Below, in pieces: positions 37,154 to 45,479 of a stretch of 64,000 bases of DNA (its first letter is position 1; each line of letters starts with the position of its first letter). This stretch comes from Streptacidiphilus albus JL83 (lineage in GTDB: Bacteria; Actinomycetota; Actinomycetes; Streptomycetales; Streptomycetaceae), in the NCBI RefSeq assembly GCF_000744705.1, contig NZ_JQML01000001.1:6024017-6088016 (forward strand), written 5' to 3'. Both the position numbers and the translations under genes were made by a program. The notes under the pieces were generated by a model. The model ran no database searches, was not told the origin of the DNA, and saw only the letters and a program-made list of their open reading frames with translations.

Positions 37154-38170
37154 GTGCCAGCGAGCTCTGTGCCACCGATAGGCACGCCGGGGCAGGGGGC
37201 CGGCCGCCGTCCCCCCGGGCCGCCACTGGAGGTGCGGCTGCGCACCCGGATGATCCACGGGTACCGCCGGGCCTTCCGGATGGCGGGGAACGGCTCGGCC
37301 GTGGTGCTGATCCACGGGATCGGCGACTCCTCGGCGACCTGGACCCCGGTGCTGCGCGGCCTGGCCCGGAGGCACCGGGTCCTGGCGCCGGACCTGCTGG
37401 GCCACGGCGCCTCCGACAAGCCGCGCGGGGACTACTCCGTGGGCGGCTACGCGAACGGGATCCGGGACCTGATCTCGGTGCTGGGCATCGAACGGGTCAC
37501 CCTGGTCGGCCACTCCCTGGGCGGGGCCGTCGCCATGCAGTTCGCCTACCAGTTCCCGGAGCGCACCGAGCGGCTGGTGCTGGTGGGCACCGGCGGGGTG
37601 GGCCGCGAGGTCACCCCGCTGCTGCGGGCCGCCTCGCTGCCGGGGGCCGAGCTGGCGCTGGCCGCCATGCGGCTGCCGACCGTGCGGCAGCAGATCGGGC
37701 TGCTGGTGAAGGGGCTGCAACTGCTGGGCACCGGACTCGGTCTGGACGCCCCCGACCTGCTCCGGGTGGTCGACGCGCTGCCGGACGCGGCCTCCCGTAG
37801 CGCCTTCGTCCGGACCCTGCGGGCCGTGGTCGACCACCGGGGCCAGGTGGGCACTCTGCTGGACCGCTGCTACCTCGCCCAGGGCATGCCCACCATGCTG
37901 ATGTGGGGCGAGCGCGACCAGGTGCTGCCCTCGGTGCACGCCGGGATCGCCCATGTCTCGATGCCCGGCAGCCGCCTCGAACTCTTCGAGAACGCGGGGC
38001 ACTTCCCGTTCCACAGCGACCCGCAGCGCTTCGTCGACCTGGTGCTGGACTTCATCGCCACCACCGAGCCGACCCGCTTCAGCCCGGAGGAGTGGCGGAT
38101 GATGCTCCGCGCCCGGAAGCCGGACCCCCGGGCACAGCGACTCGCGGGCATCACGGCGAGGGCCTCATGA
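37154..38170 (+). CDS. alpha/beta hydrolase, candidate tetronate-elimination (Agg5-like) enzyme
   Basis: 338 aa from the GTG at 37154 (AAGGAG 6 nt upstream). Oxyanion HGIGDSSATW, nucleophile elbow GHSLGG, acid in WGERDQVLP and His in AGHFPFH give an intact Ser-Asp-His triad. In agglomerin/RK-682 type pathways an alpha/beta-fold protein eliminates acetate from the acetylated tetronate to give the exocyclic methylene. The presence of the other tetronate genes makes this the best guess, but a plain thioesterase or esterase role is possible. It overlaps the type II thioesterase gene by ATGA. Only a degenerate form of the cluster promoter element (CTTTAGG) is seen upstream. Confidence 0.75.
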   Translation: MPASSVPPIGTPGQGAGRRPPGPPLEVRLRTRMIHGYRRAFRMAGNGSAVVLIHGIGDSSATWTPVLRGLARRHRVLAPDLLGHGASDKPRGDYSVGGYANGIRDLISVLGIERVTLVGHSLGGAVAMQFAYQFPERTERLVLVGTGGVGREVTPLLRAASLPGAELALAAMRLPTVRQQIGLLVKGLQLLGTGLGLDAPDLLRVVDALPDAASRSAFVRTLRAVVDHRGQVGTLLDRCYLAQGMPTMLMWGERDQVLPSVHAGIAHVSMPGSRLELFENAGHFPFHSDPQRFVDLVLDFIATTEPTRFSPEEWRMMLRARKPDPRAQRLAGITARAS

Positions 38171-38913
38171 CACGCTACCTGCCCGAACACCGGGTCCAGG
38201 ACTCCCGGATACGGCTGTTCTGCTTCCCCTTCGCGGGCGGCGGCGCCTCCGCCTACGCCGGCTGGCAGCGCCGGCTCGGCGACCGGGCCCAGGTGCTGCC
38301 GGTGCAGCTGCCCGGCCGCGAGGGCCGCTCGGCGGAGCCCCGGTTCACCGACCTCAATGCGCTGATCGCCGACCTCGACCGGGAGTTGGGCGCCGACCTG
38401 GAGTTCCCGCACATCCTGCTGGGCCACAGCATGGGGGCGCTGATCGCCTTCTCGCTGGCGCAGCACCGGGCCGGGCTCGGCCGGCGGCTGCCGGAGACGC
38501 TGGTGCTGAGCGCCTACCGGGCGCCGCACCTGCCGCCGCCGAGGATGGCCCCGCCGAACGCGACCGACCTGGAGCTGGTGGAGTCGCTGGTCGGGCTCGG
38601 CGGCATCCCGCAGATCCTGCTGGACCACCCGGAGTGGCTGTCGGCACTGCTGCCGGTGGCCCGGGACGACCTGCTGATGTGCTCCGGCCCCGGCCCGGCC
38701 CGGCAGGAGCCGCTGCCGCTGCCGCTCCAGGTGTACGCCGGGGCGGCGGACGTGCTGGTCAGCCCGGAGGAGGTGGCGGAGTGGGCGCGGTACTCGCGCG
38801 GCGGGTTCTCCATGCGGACCATGCCCGGCGGCCACTTCTTCCTGCGGGACCAGGAGGAGGAGTTCCTGGCCGACCTGTCCCGGGTGATGGAGGTGATGGA
38901 GGCGCGGGTCTGA
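38167..38913 (+). CDS. type II thioesterase
   Basis: 248 aa. The ATG overlaps the upstream stop (ATGA). RLFCFPFAGGGASAYAGW and VQLPGREGR near the N-terminus, GHSMGALIAF (nucleophile) and GGHFFL (His) near the C-terminus define the type II editing thioesterase group found in PKS/NRPS clusters. It would release stalled or wrongly loaded acyl groups from the cluster's ACPs. A strong terminator follows. Confidence 0.9.
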   Translation: MTRYLPEHRVQDSRIRLFCFPFAGGGASAYAGWQRRLGDRAQVLPVQLPGREGRSAEPRFTDLNALIADLDRELGADLEFPHILLGHSMGALIAFSLAQHRAGLGRRLPETLVLSAYRAPHLPPPRMAPPNATDLELVESLVGLGGIPQILLDHPEWLSALLPVARDDLLMCSGPGPARQEPLPLPLQVYAGAADVLVSPEEVAEWARYSRGGFSMRTMPGGHFFLRDQEEEFLADLSRVMEVMEARV

Positions 38914-38925
38914 CCCGGACGCACT

Positions 38926-38964
38926 GCGAGGGGGTGGCGGCCCGGTCGGCCGCCACCCCCTCGC
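38926..38964. terminator. bidirectional terminator
   Basis: Perfect 17-bp inverted repeat (arm GCGAGGGGGTGGCGGCC) with a CGGTC loop between the convergent thioesterase and SRPBCC genes. Confidence 0.8.
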
Positions 38965-39008
38965 GTCTTCCGGCGCCGTTCACCCGGACGCCGGCGCCCC
39001 GGCCCCGC

Positions 39009-39503
39009 TCACTCCGCCGCGGCCCTGAGCCCGGCCAGCCAGTCCTCCATGCTCTGCTGGAGCTTCTCGCTGCTGTAGAACAGCGGCAGCAGCAGGCCGG
39101 CGATGGACTCCTCGGCCGAGACGACCGTGCCGTCGCCCTCCGCCCGCAGCCGGTGCCGGTGCACGGCCTTGGCCATGCCGCCGCTGCACACCCCGGTCCA
39201 GGTCATCTCCCGTTCCGGGGTGAGCACGGCGATCCGGGAGACGATCTTCGAACCCTGGATCCGCCAGGAGAACGGAAGGTCCACGGCCAGTCCCTCCGGC
39301 ACCCGGACGTCGCGCACCGTCGCGGCCCAGGCGGGCCACCGGGGGACGTCGCTGAGCAGGGCCCAGACCTGGTCGGGCGGGGCCTCGATCCGCAGGCTGT
39401 GGAAGGCCTGCACCTGGGCGTCGCGGTCGATCCGGCCCCGCTTGGCGTACTGCTGGTGCAGTTCGTCGAGCCGGGGTCCGCGGTACAGCAGCCTGCCGCG
39501 CAT
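39009..39503 (-). CDS. SRPBCC (polyketide cyclase/START-like) protein
   Basis: 164 aa. RIEAPPDQVWALLSDVPRWPAW and the following beta-strands are typical of SRPBCC ligand-binding proteins; the C-terminal SSEKLQQSMEDWLAGLRAA is the closing helix. The start codon is 9 bp after the stop of the FAD monooxygenase gene, so the two are cotranscribed. Such proteins bind hydrophobic intermediates and may act as cyclase, dehydratase or carrier; the reaction here is unknown. Pairing with a monooxygenase suggests handling of an oxidised intermediate. Confidence 0.82.
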   Translation of the reverse strand: MRGRLLYRGPRLDELHQQYAKRGRIDRDAQVQAFHSLRIEAPPDQVWALLSDVPRWPAWAATVRDVRVPEGLAVDLPFSWRIQGSKIVSRIAVLTPEREMTWTGVCSGGMAKAVHRHRLRAEGDGTVVSAEESIAGLLLPLFYSSEKLQQSMEDWLAGLRAAAE

Positions 39504-39512
39504 CGCCGTCCC

Positions 39513-40778
39513 CTACTTCGCCGTGACCGGGGTCGCCGAGAGCGACGACAGCTGGAGGTCGATGGTGTCGATCTCGTGCGGGGCGTTGATCACCCGGTCG
39601 AACAGCCGGTACTTGATCGGCAGCCGGTCCAGCACCCGGTACTTGTTCCGGCGCAGCACCTTCTGCAGCGGGGAGTTGAGCGCCAGTGCGGACTCCTGCA
39701 TCCGCTGGAACTTGGTGACGAACCCCTTGTGCTGCCGACGCTGCTGCACGAAGTCCGCCAACTGCGCCTCGCGGACCACCCCGTGGCCGCCGCCGAGCGG
39801 CTCCGCGAGGGCGTGGGCGATCACCGGGGCGAGGCTGACGGCGTCCTGGATCGCGACGTTGACGCCCTGGCCGAGGATCGGCGTGCAGGTGTGCGAGGCG
39901 TCGCCGATCAGGATCAGGCCGTCGCGGGCCCACTGGTCCAGCTCGGCGGTGAAGATCTCCAGGAACGAGGTGTCGTCCCAGGACCGCAGGTACTCGTGGA
40001 GCAGCGGCTCCAGCCTCGGGTCGAGTGCCGCGATACCGGCCCGGAAGGAGTCGAAGCCGGTCCGGCGCAGCTCGCCCAGGCCGCGCTTGGGCAGGTTGTG
40101 GCCGATCCGGAGGAAGTCGGGGAAGGTCGGCAGGACCATCACGTGCTTGTCGCCGTCCGCGATCAACTCGGCCTGGTTGCCCCAGTCCGCGGGCCGGGGC
40201 AGCTTGAACGAGAGGAAGTCACGGGCCATCGGGGTGATCCGGGCCTCCAGGCCGGCGGAGCGGCGCACCTTGGAGAAGCGGCCGTCCGCGCCGACGACCA
40301 GCCGGGAGCGGACCTCGGTGGTGGAGCCGTCGGGCTGCTTCAGCAGGGCGCCGCGAACGGTCCCGTCCTCCACCACCAGGTCGGTGAAGGCGGCGCCGGA
40401 GGCGTAGGAGAAGCTCGGCAGCCCGGCCGCCGCGGCGTGGAAGATGCCGATCAGGCTCGGTTGCGGGATGTCGATCGGCAGCGCGCCGATCGGGAACCGC
40501 CGGTAGTCGACATGGAGCACCTTGCGGCCCTCCATCCGCATGGTGACCGACTCGGTCTCCAGAAAGCCGTGCTTGTCCAGGGCGGGACCGAAGCCGAGCC
40601 GGCGCAGCGAGACGGCGGAGGGCGCGGCCAGGGTCTCACCGCGGAACTCCCGTTCGAAGCTGGTCTGACGCTCGGCCACGAGCACGCGCACACCGCGGCG
40701 GGCGAGCAGTGTCCCGAGCAGCGCGCCGGCCGGCCCGCCACCGACGATCAGCACATCGGTTTCGGTCGTGACAGTCAT
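39513..40778 (-). CDS. FAD-dependent monooxygenase
   Basis: About 421 aa. Three consecutive ATGs occur at 40784, 40781 and 40778; the last is best spaced (7 nt) from CAGGAG. The Rossmann GxGxxG motif is GGGPAGALLG; the second FAD motif is GLILIGDASHTCTP and a VVGADGRFSKVR (DG) motif lies in between. This is the class A flavoprotein hydroxylase group of PHBH type. It probably hydroxylates or epoxidises the lipid or tetronate intermediate. It forms an operon with the SRPBCC gene, and its promoter carries the cluster element, back-to-back with that of the first KASIII-like gene. Confidence 0.88.
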   Translation of the reverse strand: MTVTTETDVLIVGGGPAGALLGTLLARRGVRVLVAERQTSFEREFRGETLAAPSAVSLRRLGFGPALDKHGFLETESVTMRMEGRKVLHVDYRRFPIGALPIDIPQPSLIGIFHAAAAGLPSFSYASGAAFTDLVVEDGTVRGALLKQPDGSTTEVRSRLVVGADGRFSKVRRSAGLEARITPMARDFLSFKLPRPADWGNQAELIADGDKHVMVLPTFPDFLRIGHNLPKRGLGELRRTGFDSFRAGIAALDPRLEPLLHEYLRSWDDTSFLEIFTAELDQWARDGLILIGDASHTCTPILGQGVNVAIQDAVSLAPVIAHALAEPLGGGHGVVREAQLADFVQQRRQHKGFVTKFQRMQESALALNSPLQKVLRRNKYRVLDRLPIKYRLFDRVINAPHEIDTIDLQLSSLSATPVTAK

Positions 40779-40828
40779 CATCATCTCCTGGGTTCGAGGT
40801 GGCCTCGGCCTCCGACGCTAGGCACGGC

Positions 40829-40856
40829 CTCTTGCGGAGCGCTAAAGACGTCCTCC
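40829..40856 (-). promoter_or_regulatory. cluster promoter element, upstream of FAD monooxygenase
   Basis: Minus-strand reading GGAGGACGT, then CTTTAGCG, ending CAAGAG: the CTTTAGC core and terminal AG have the standard spacing, with GGAG instead of CAAG at the start. Ends 50 bp before the start codon. Confidence 0.6.
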
Positions 40857-40863
40857 ACCGGGA

Positions 40864-40891
40864 CAAGAGGCGCTTTAGCCGGGGCGGCCAG
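40864..40891 (+). promoter_or_regulatory. cluster promoter element, upstream of the first KASIII-like gene
   Basis: CAAGAGG-CG-CTTTAGCCGG followed after the standard spacing by CAG; ends 41 bp before the ATG. Its first 19 bases differ at only two positions from the element at 41980. Confidence 0.75.
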
Positions 40892-40932
40892 CCTGGACGC
40901 ACTTCTCGTCCGTCCGCTTTCAGGAGACAGCC

Positions 40933-41970
40933 ATGCGTTGGGACAACCTGTACGTCGCCGGTGTCGGCGCCTACCTTCCGGAGCAGGTGCAGACCGCCGA
41001 CGAGGCCGTTGCCCTCGGCCTCTACGACGCCGAGGAGAGCATCGGCAACGGCATCCGCTCGGTGCGGGTCGCCAGTGACGAGGAGGCGCCGCCGGTGATG
41101 GCGGCGGCGGCGGGCAACCAGGCGGTGCAGCGCTCCGGGCACGCCCACGCGGACTTCGGGCTGGTGCTGCACGCCTCCATCGGCCACCAGGGCCAGGAGT
41201 TCTGGACGCCGGCCAACTACGTGCAGAACGAGACGGTCGGCGGCAGCGGCACCGCGCTGGAGGTCAAGCAGGGCTCCAACGGGGGCCTGGCCGCGACCGA
41301 GCTGGCGGCGGCGCACCTGACGGCCCGTCCGGAGCACTCGGCGGTGCTGGTCACCGTCGCCGACGCGTTCCGCCCGCCGTACTTCGACCGCTGGGCCAGC
41401 GACAACCAGCAGGTGTACGGGGACGGCGCCGGAGCACTGGTGCTGTCCTCGCGCGGCGGCTTCGCCCGGCTGCTGTCCACCGCCAGCTACACCGACTCCA
41501 GCCTGGAGCCGATCTACCGCGGCGTGCACGGCTGGACCAAGGCCCCCTTCGAGCAGGGCACCCCGGTCGACCTGCGGTCCCGCAAGAGCGACTACCTGCT
41601 CCAGCACGAGGACGCCTACGAGCAGACCATCCACCTGATGACCAAGAACGCCGGCCTGGCGCTGCAGGAGGCGCTGGACGACGCGGACACCAAGCTCGCC
41701 GACGCGCAGTTCTTCGTCCACGCCAACATCGCCGAGTCCATCGCCAACTTCTCCTTCTACACCATGCTCGGGGTGGAGCGGGCCCGGACCACCTACGACT
41801 GGGGGCAGACCATCGGCCATGTCGGCGGCGCCGACCAGCTGATCGGCATCAACCACCTGCTGGAGAGCGGTCGTCCGAAGGCCGGGGACCGGATCGTCAC
41901 CATGGGCGTCGGCGTCGGCTTCATGTGGACGGTGGCGGTACTGGAGATCGTCTCCACGCCTTCCTGGTGA
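40933..41970 (+). CDS. KASIII-like acyltransferase with Ser in the catalytic Cys position (A)
   Basis: 345 aa, starting MRWDNLYVAGVGAYLPE. The thiolase fold is that of the CerJ/DpsC-type KASIII-like proteins. The nucleophile position reads VKQGSNGGLAA, i.e. Ser115 instead of Cys. The VHAN histidine is His263, and the GHVGGAD segment supplies His296 and Asp301 where FabH has Asn. Ser-containing DpsC and Cys-containing CerJ homologues transfer acyl groups rather than doing full Claisen condensation. So an acyl transfer (starter selection or O-acylation) from one of the ACPs is likely. It has its own promoter element and a close paralogue follows. Confidence 0.82.
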   Translation: MRWDNLYVAGVGAYLPEQVQTADEAVALGLYDAEESIGNGIRSVRVASDEEAPPVMAAAAGNQAVQRSGHAHADFGLVLHASIGHQGQEFWTPANYVQNETVGGSGTALEVKQGSNGGLAATELAAAHLTARPEHSAVLVTVADAFRPPYFDRWASDNQQVYGDGAGALVLSSRGGFARLLSTASYTDSSLEPIYRGVHGWTKAPFEQGTPVDLRSRKSDYLLQHEDAYEQTIHLMTKNAGLALQEALDDADTKLADAQFFVHANIAESIANFSFYTMLGVERARTTYDWGQTIGHVGGADQLIGINHLLESGRPKAGDRIVTMGVGVGFMWTVAVLEIVSTPSW

Positions 41971-41979
41971 CGCCCTGCG

Positions 41980-42007
41980 CAAGTGCCGCTTTAGCCGGTC
42001 CTGGGAG
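41980..42007 (+). promoter_or_regulatory. cluster promoter element, upstream of the second KASIII-like gene
   Basis: CAAGTGCCG-CTTTAGCCGG, terminal GAG at the standard distance; 64 bp before the ATG and starting 9 bp after the previous stop. Confidence 0.75.
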
Positions 42008-42071
42008 ATTCATCCGGTAAGTCGCCGACGGCTCCCGCCGTCCGGCGTGCCCCACGCCCCTGGAGGCGACG

Positions 42072-43118
42072 ATGCGTTGGGACAACCTCTACCTCGCGGG
42101 GCTCGGGGCGTACCTGCCCGAGGCGGTGGAGACGGCCGAGCAGGCCGTGGCGGCCGGCCGCTACACCGAGGAGGAGCGCCTCGCCAACGGCATCAGGGCG
42201 GTACGGGTGGCCCGGCTGGAGGACGAGAGCCCGGCGCAGATGGCGGTCGGTGCGGCCCTGCGGGCGGTGGAGCGCTCGGAGCACACCGCCGGGGAGTTCG
42301 GTCTGGTCGTCCACGGCGGCACCGGCCACCAGGGGCAGGAGTTCTGGACCCCGGCGTCCTACGTCCAGGACCACACCGTGCGCGGTTCCGGCGCCACCGC
42401 CGAGGTGCGCCAGGGCTCCGACAGCGGGCTGATCGGCTTCGAGCTCGCGGCCTCCTGGGTGGCCTCCCGCCCGGACACGGCGGCCCTGGTGACCGCCGCC
42501 GACTCCTTCCACCTGCCCTATGTCGAGCGCTGGACCGCCGACCACCAGCAGGTCTTCGGCGACGGCGGCGGCGCCGCGGTGCTGTCCTCGCGGACCGGCT
42601 TCGCCCGGATCCGGTCCAGCGCCACGGTCTCGGACTCGACGCTGGAGCCGGTCTACCGGGGCCCCGGCTGGACGGCCGGGCCGTTCGCCCAGGGCCGCCC
42701 GGTCTCCCTGCGCTCCCGCAAGCTCGACTACCTCTCCGCGCGCGCCGGCCGACTGGAGGAGACCGTCGGCCGGATGACCGAGAACCTGCACGCGGTGGTC
42801 GGCCGTGCTCTGCGCGACGCCGACTGCGAGCTGAGCGACATCGGCTACCTGGTCCACGCCAACACCGGGTTCCCGGTCTTCGAATGGGGGTTCCGGAAGC
42901 CGCTCGGCTTCGCCCCCGGGCAGACCGTCTACGAATGGGGCCGGGACTACGGCCACATGGGCGCGGCCGACCACTTCGTCAACCTCGACCACCTCGTCGG
43001 GACCGCACCGCTGAAGGTCGGGGACCGGGTGCTGACCGTCGGCGTCGGCACCGGCGTGGTCTGGACCGCGGTCGTCCTCGAAATGCTCCGCATTCCGTCC
43101 TGGGCCCAGCGGGCCTGA
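42072..43118 (+). CDS. KASIII-like acyltransferase with Ser in the catalytic Cys position (B)
   Basis: 348 aa, a paralogue of the preceding gene (MRWDNLYLAGLGAYLPE; GHQGQEFWTPASYVQ shared). The nucleophile region is VRQGSDSGLIG with Ser116; histidines are His262 (VHANTG) and His295 in GHMGAADHF, with Asp300. It starts the KASIII-FkbH-ACP unit: the FkbH ATG is 22 bp downstream, so it may act on the glyceryl-ACP made by its neighbours. The Ser-His-Asp set suggests an acyltransferase or esterase-like mechanism. Tandem duplication with divergence is clear, so the two copies could act on different acyl donors or as a heterodimer. Confidence 0.82.
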   Translation: MRWDNLYLAGLGAYLPEAVETAEQAVAAGRYTEEERLANGIRAVRVARLEDESPAQMAVGAALRAVERSEHTAGEFGLVVHGGTGHQGQEFWTPASYVQDHTVRGSGATAEVRQGSDSGLIGFELAASWVASRPDTAALVTAADSFHLPYVERWTADHQQVFGDGGGAAVLSSRTGFARIRSSATVSDSTLEPVYRGPGWTAGPFAQGRPVSLRSRKLDYLSARAGRLEETVGRMTENLHAVVGRALRDADCELSDIGYLVHANTGFPVFEWGFRKPLGFAPGQTVYEWGRDYGHMGAADHFVNLDHLVGTAPLKVGDRVLTVGVGTGVVWTAVVLEMLRIPSWAQRA

Positions 43119-43140
43119 CTACCTGAGGAGAACGTGACAC

Positions 43141-45090
43141 ATGACCACGGTCGTGAACCCCCCGCCCGCCGCGGCAGCCGCGGATCGTCCCGCAGCACCG
43201 CCCACCCCGTTGGCACAGCTGCGCGCGCTCCACGGCCAGGGACGGCTCGTCGCCGAGTACCCGCTGGTCGCCGGACTGCTCGCGGAGCTGGCGGCCGGTC
43301 AGAACGGCGCCGCCGACCTGGTCAGGGCGGGACAGCTGCTGTCCCGGATCGACCAGGAGCAGGTGGCCGCCGCCCACCCGGGCACCACGACCGTGACGGT
43401 CGCGGTCGCCGGCCACTCCACGGTCGGGGCGCTGGCCGAGCCGCTGACCGCCGAACTGGCCCGGCACGGCATGCTGCTCAAGCTGACCCTGGGGGACTTC
43501 GACGGCTATCTGCGCGAGCTCCAGGACACCGGCAGCCAGCTCTACGCCCCGGACCTCGACCTGGCCCTGGTGCTGCTGGACGCGCAGGCGGTGCTCGACG
43601 AACTGCCGCCGGTCTGGCGGGTGGAGGACCTGGAACAGGCCGCCACCGGCAAGCTGGCCCAGCTCACCGGGCTGGTCGAGCGCTATGTGGAGCACGGGAC
43701 CGGCACGCTGGTGCTGAACACCCTGACGCTCCAGCACAACCACACCCACCAGCTGGTGGACCTGCGCTCGCGGGCCGCACTCGGCGTCGCCTGGCGGGAG
43801 TTCAACGCGGGGCTGCTCCGGCTCGCCGCCGCCCACGACCGGGTGGTCGTGGTCGACCTGGACCCGCTGGTCGCCCTCGGCGGACCGGTGAACGAGCCCC
43901 GGATGGCCTCGTACGCCAAGGCCAACCTGGGCGAGGAACTCCTCGGCCGCTACGCCCGCGAGATCGGCCACCTCGCCCGGACCCTCCGCGGCCGGGCGAA
44001 GAAGGTCCTGGTCGTGGACCTGGACAACACCCTCTGGGACGGGATCCTCGGCGACGACGGCGCGGACGGCATAGCCGCCGCGACCACCTACCGCGGCGAG
44101 GCCTTCGGCAACTTCCAGAAGATCGTCAAGCAGATCGGCTCCCAGGGCGTGCTGCTCGCGGTGAGCAGCAAGAACGACCAGGACCCGGTGCTCAGCGTGC
44201 TGCGCACGCACCCCGACATGGTGCTCCGCGACACGGACTTCGTCCGGGTCAACGCCAACTGGAACCCGAAGGACGAGAACCTCCGGGACATCGCGGCCCG
44301 GCTGAACCTCGGCGTGGACAGCTTCGTCTTCGCCGACGACTCGCCCTTCGAGACCGGCCTGGTGGCGTCGAGCCTGCCCGAGGTCGCCGTGGTCAGGCTG
44401 GACGAGGAGCCGGCCCTCCACATCGAGCGGCTGCTCGCCGACGGGTGGTTCGACGTGCGCGAGCTCACCGCCGAGGACCGGGCTCGGACCGCGCTCTACC
44501 AGGTCGAGTCCGGCCGCCAGGACCTGCTGGAGAGCAGCGGCTCGATGGAGGAGTACCTGGAGAAGCTGGGCGTGCAGGTGTCGGTCCGGGCGGTGAGCGA
44601 GGGCGACCTCGCCCGGGTCGCCCAGCTCACGCTGCGCACCAACCAGTTCAACCTGACAACCGAGCGGCTGCAGCCGGCCGAGGTCCGCGAGCGGCTGGAC
44701 GATCCGGCGCACCTGGTGCTCTCGATCCGTTCCGGCGACCGCTTCGGCGACAACGGGGTCGTCGGCGCCCTCTTCGCGCACCGCCGCGCCCCGGGTGTGC
44801 TGCACATCGACAACCTGCTGCTCAGCTGCCGGGTGTTCGCCCGCGGCATCGAGCAGGCCGCCGTGGTCTCGGTACTGGACCACGCCAAGTCGCTGGGCCT
44901 GACGACGGTGACCGCCGCCTACCGGCCCACCAAGAAGAACCACCGGGTCAGGGACTTCTGGCCGACCCTCGGCTTCGAGCAGACCGGCGGGGGCGAGGAG
45001 GAACTGTCCTTCACCCACTCCCTGGCCGTGCTGCCCGAGATGCCCGCCCACCTCCACCTCGACGTCGACCTCGAAAGGCCGCAGCCGTGA
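43141..45090 (+). CDS. FkbH-like HAD-family protein, predicted glyceryl-ACP synthase
   Basis: 649 aa. An SGNH-like N-terminal region (VAVAGHSTVGALAEPL) is followed by the HAD phosphatase domain with VVDLDNTLWDG at residues ~292-302 (nucleophile and acid Asp), and a GNAT-like C-terminal region (HIDNLLLSCRVFARGIEQ). This long FkbH form takes a D-1,3-bisphosphoglycerate unit, removes phosphate and loads glyceryl onto an ACP, the C3 donor in tetronate and methoxymalonyl pathways. The ACP gene overlaps its stop codon (GTGA), the usual pairing. Without methoxymalonyl dehydrogenase or O-methyltransferase genes nearby, the tetronate route is favoured. Confidence 0.9.
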   Translation: MTTVVNPPPAAAAADRPAAPPTPLAQLRALHGQGRLVAEYPLVAGLLAELAAGQNGAADLVRAGQLLSRIDQEQVAAAHPGTTTVTVAVAGHSTVGALAEPLTAELARHGMLLKLTLGDFDGYLRELQDTGSQLYAPDLDLALVLLDAQAVLDELPPVWRVEDLEQAATGKLAQLTGLVERYVEHGTGTLVLNTLTLQHNHTHQLVDLRSRAALGVAWREFNAGLLRLAAAHDRVVVVDLDPLVALGGPVNEPRMASYAKANLGEELLGRYAREIGHLARTLRGRAKKVLVVDLDNTLWDGILGDDGADGIAAATTYRGEAFGNFQKIVKQIGSQGVLLAVSSKNDQDPVLSVLRTHPDMVLRDTDFVRVNANWNPKDENLRDIAARLNLGVDSFVFADDSPFETGLVASSLPEVAVVRLDEEPALHIERLLADGWFDVRELTAEDRARTALYQVESGRQDLLESSGSMEEYLEKLGVQVSVRAVSEGDLARVAQLTLRTNQFNLTTERLQPAEVRERLDDPAHLVLSIRSGDRFGDNGVVGALFAHRRAPGVLHIDNLLLSCRVFARGIEQAAVVSVLDHAKSLGLTTVTAAYRPTKKNHRVRDFWPTLGFEQTGGGEEELSFTHSLAVLPEMPAHLHLDVDLERPQP

Positions 45091-45311
45091 TCACTGAGGC
45101 ATCGTTCATCCAGCTCGTCCGCGACGAGCTCGCCCTCCCGCTGGCCGACACCGACCTGGAGGCCGACTTCGACCGGGTCGTCTCCTGGGACTCCCTCCAC
45201 GTGCTGCGCCTGGTCACGGCGGTGGAGAAGGAGACCGGCAAGCGCGTCCCGGTGGGCAAGGTGCTCGCCGAGCGCAGTCTGCGGGGGATCTACAACCTTC
45301 TGGCCGCCTGA
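45087..45311 (+). CDS. discrete acyl carrier protein, FkbH partner
   Basis: 74 aa with GTG at 45087 overlapping the FkbH stop. The phosphopantetheine site is WDSLHVLRLV, followed by TGKRVPVGKVL. Its close paralogue at 62852 shares WDSLH-L-LV and TG-R-PVG-VL. Predicted to carry the glyceryl unit produced by the adjacent FkbH-like enzyme. A strong terminator follows directly. Confidence 0.88.
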   Translation: MITEASFIQLVRDELALPLADTDLEADFDRVVSWDSLHVLRLVTAVEKETGKRVPVGKVLAERSLRGIYNLLAA

Positions 45312-45314
45312 CCC

Positions 45315-45354
45315 GGGGGGCCGGGCGCGCGTCCCCCGTCGCGCCCGGCCCCCC
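45315..45354 (+). terminator. terminator after the FkbH-ACP operon
   Basis: Perfect 15-bp stem GGGGGGCCGGGCGCG with a 10-nt loop, starting four bases after the ACP stop codon. Confidence 0.8.
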
Positions 45355-45479
45355 TGCTCCGCTGTCCCCGGCCGGCTCGGACGCCGCCACCTGCATTGTC
45401 ATGAGCCAGTCAGCTTTTCCGGCTCCTCCTCCAGCTCCTCCTCCGAGCGTCACCCGCTCCCCGAACGAATGTTGAGGCC

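Noticed and set aside
45340..45479. A CTTTTCC stretch before the MMPL gene as another cluster promoter element
   Set aside because: The CAAG box is missing and the spacing to the terminal AG is wrong.
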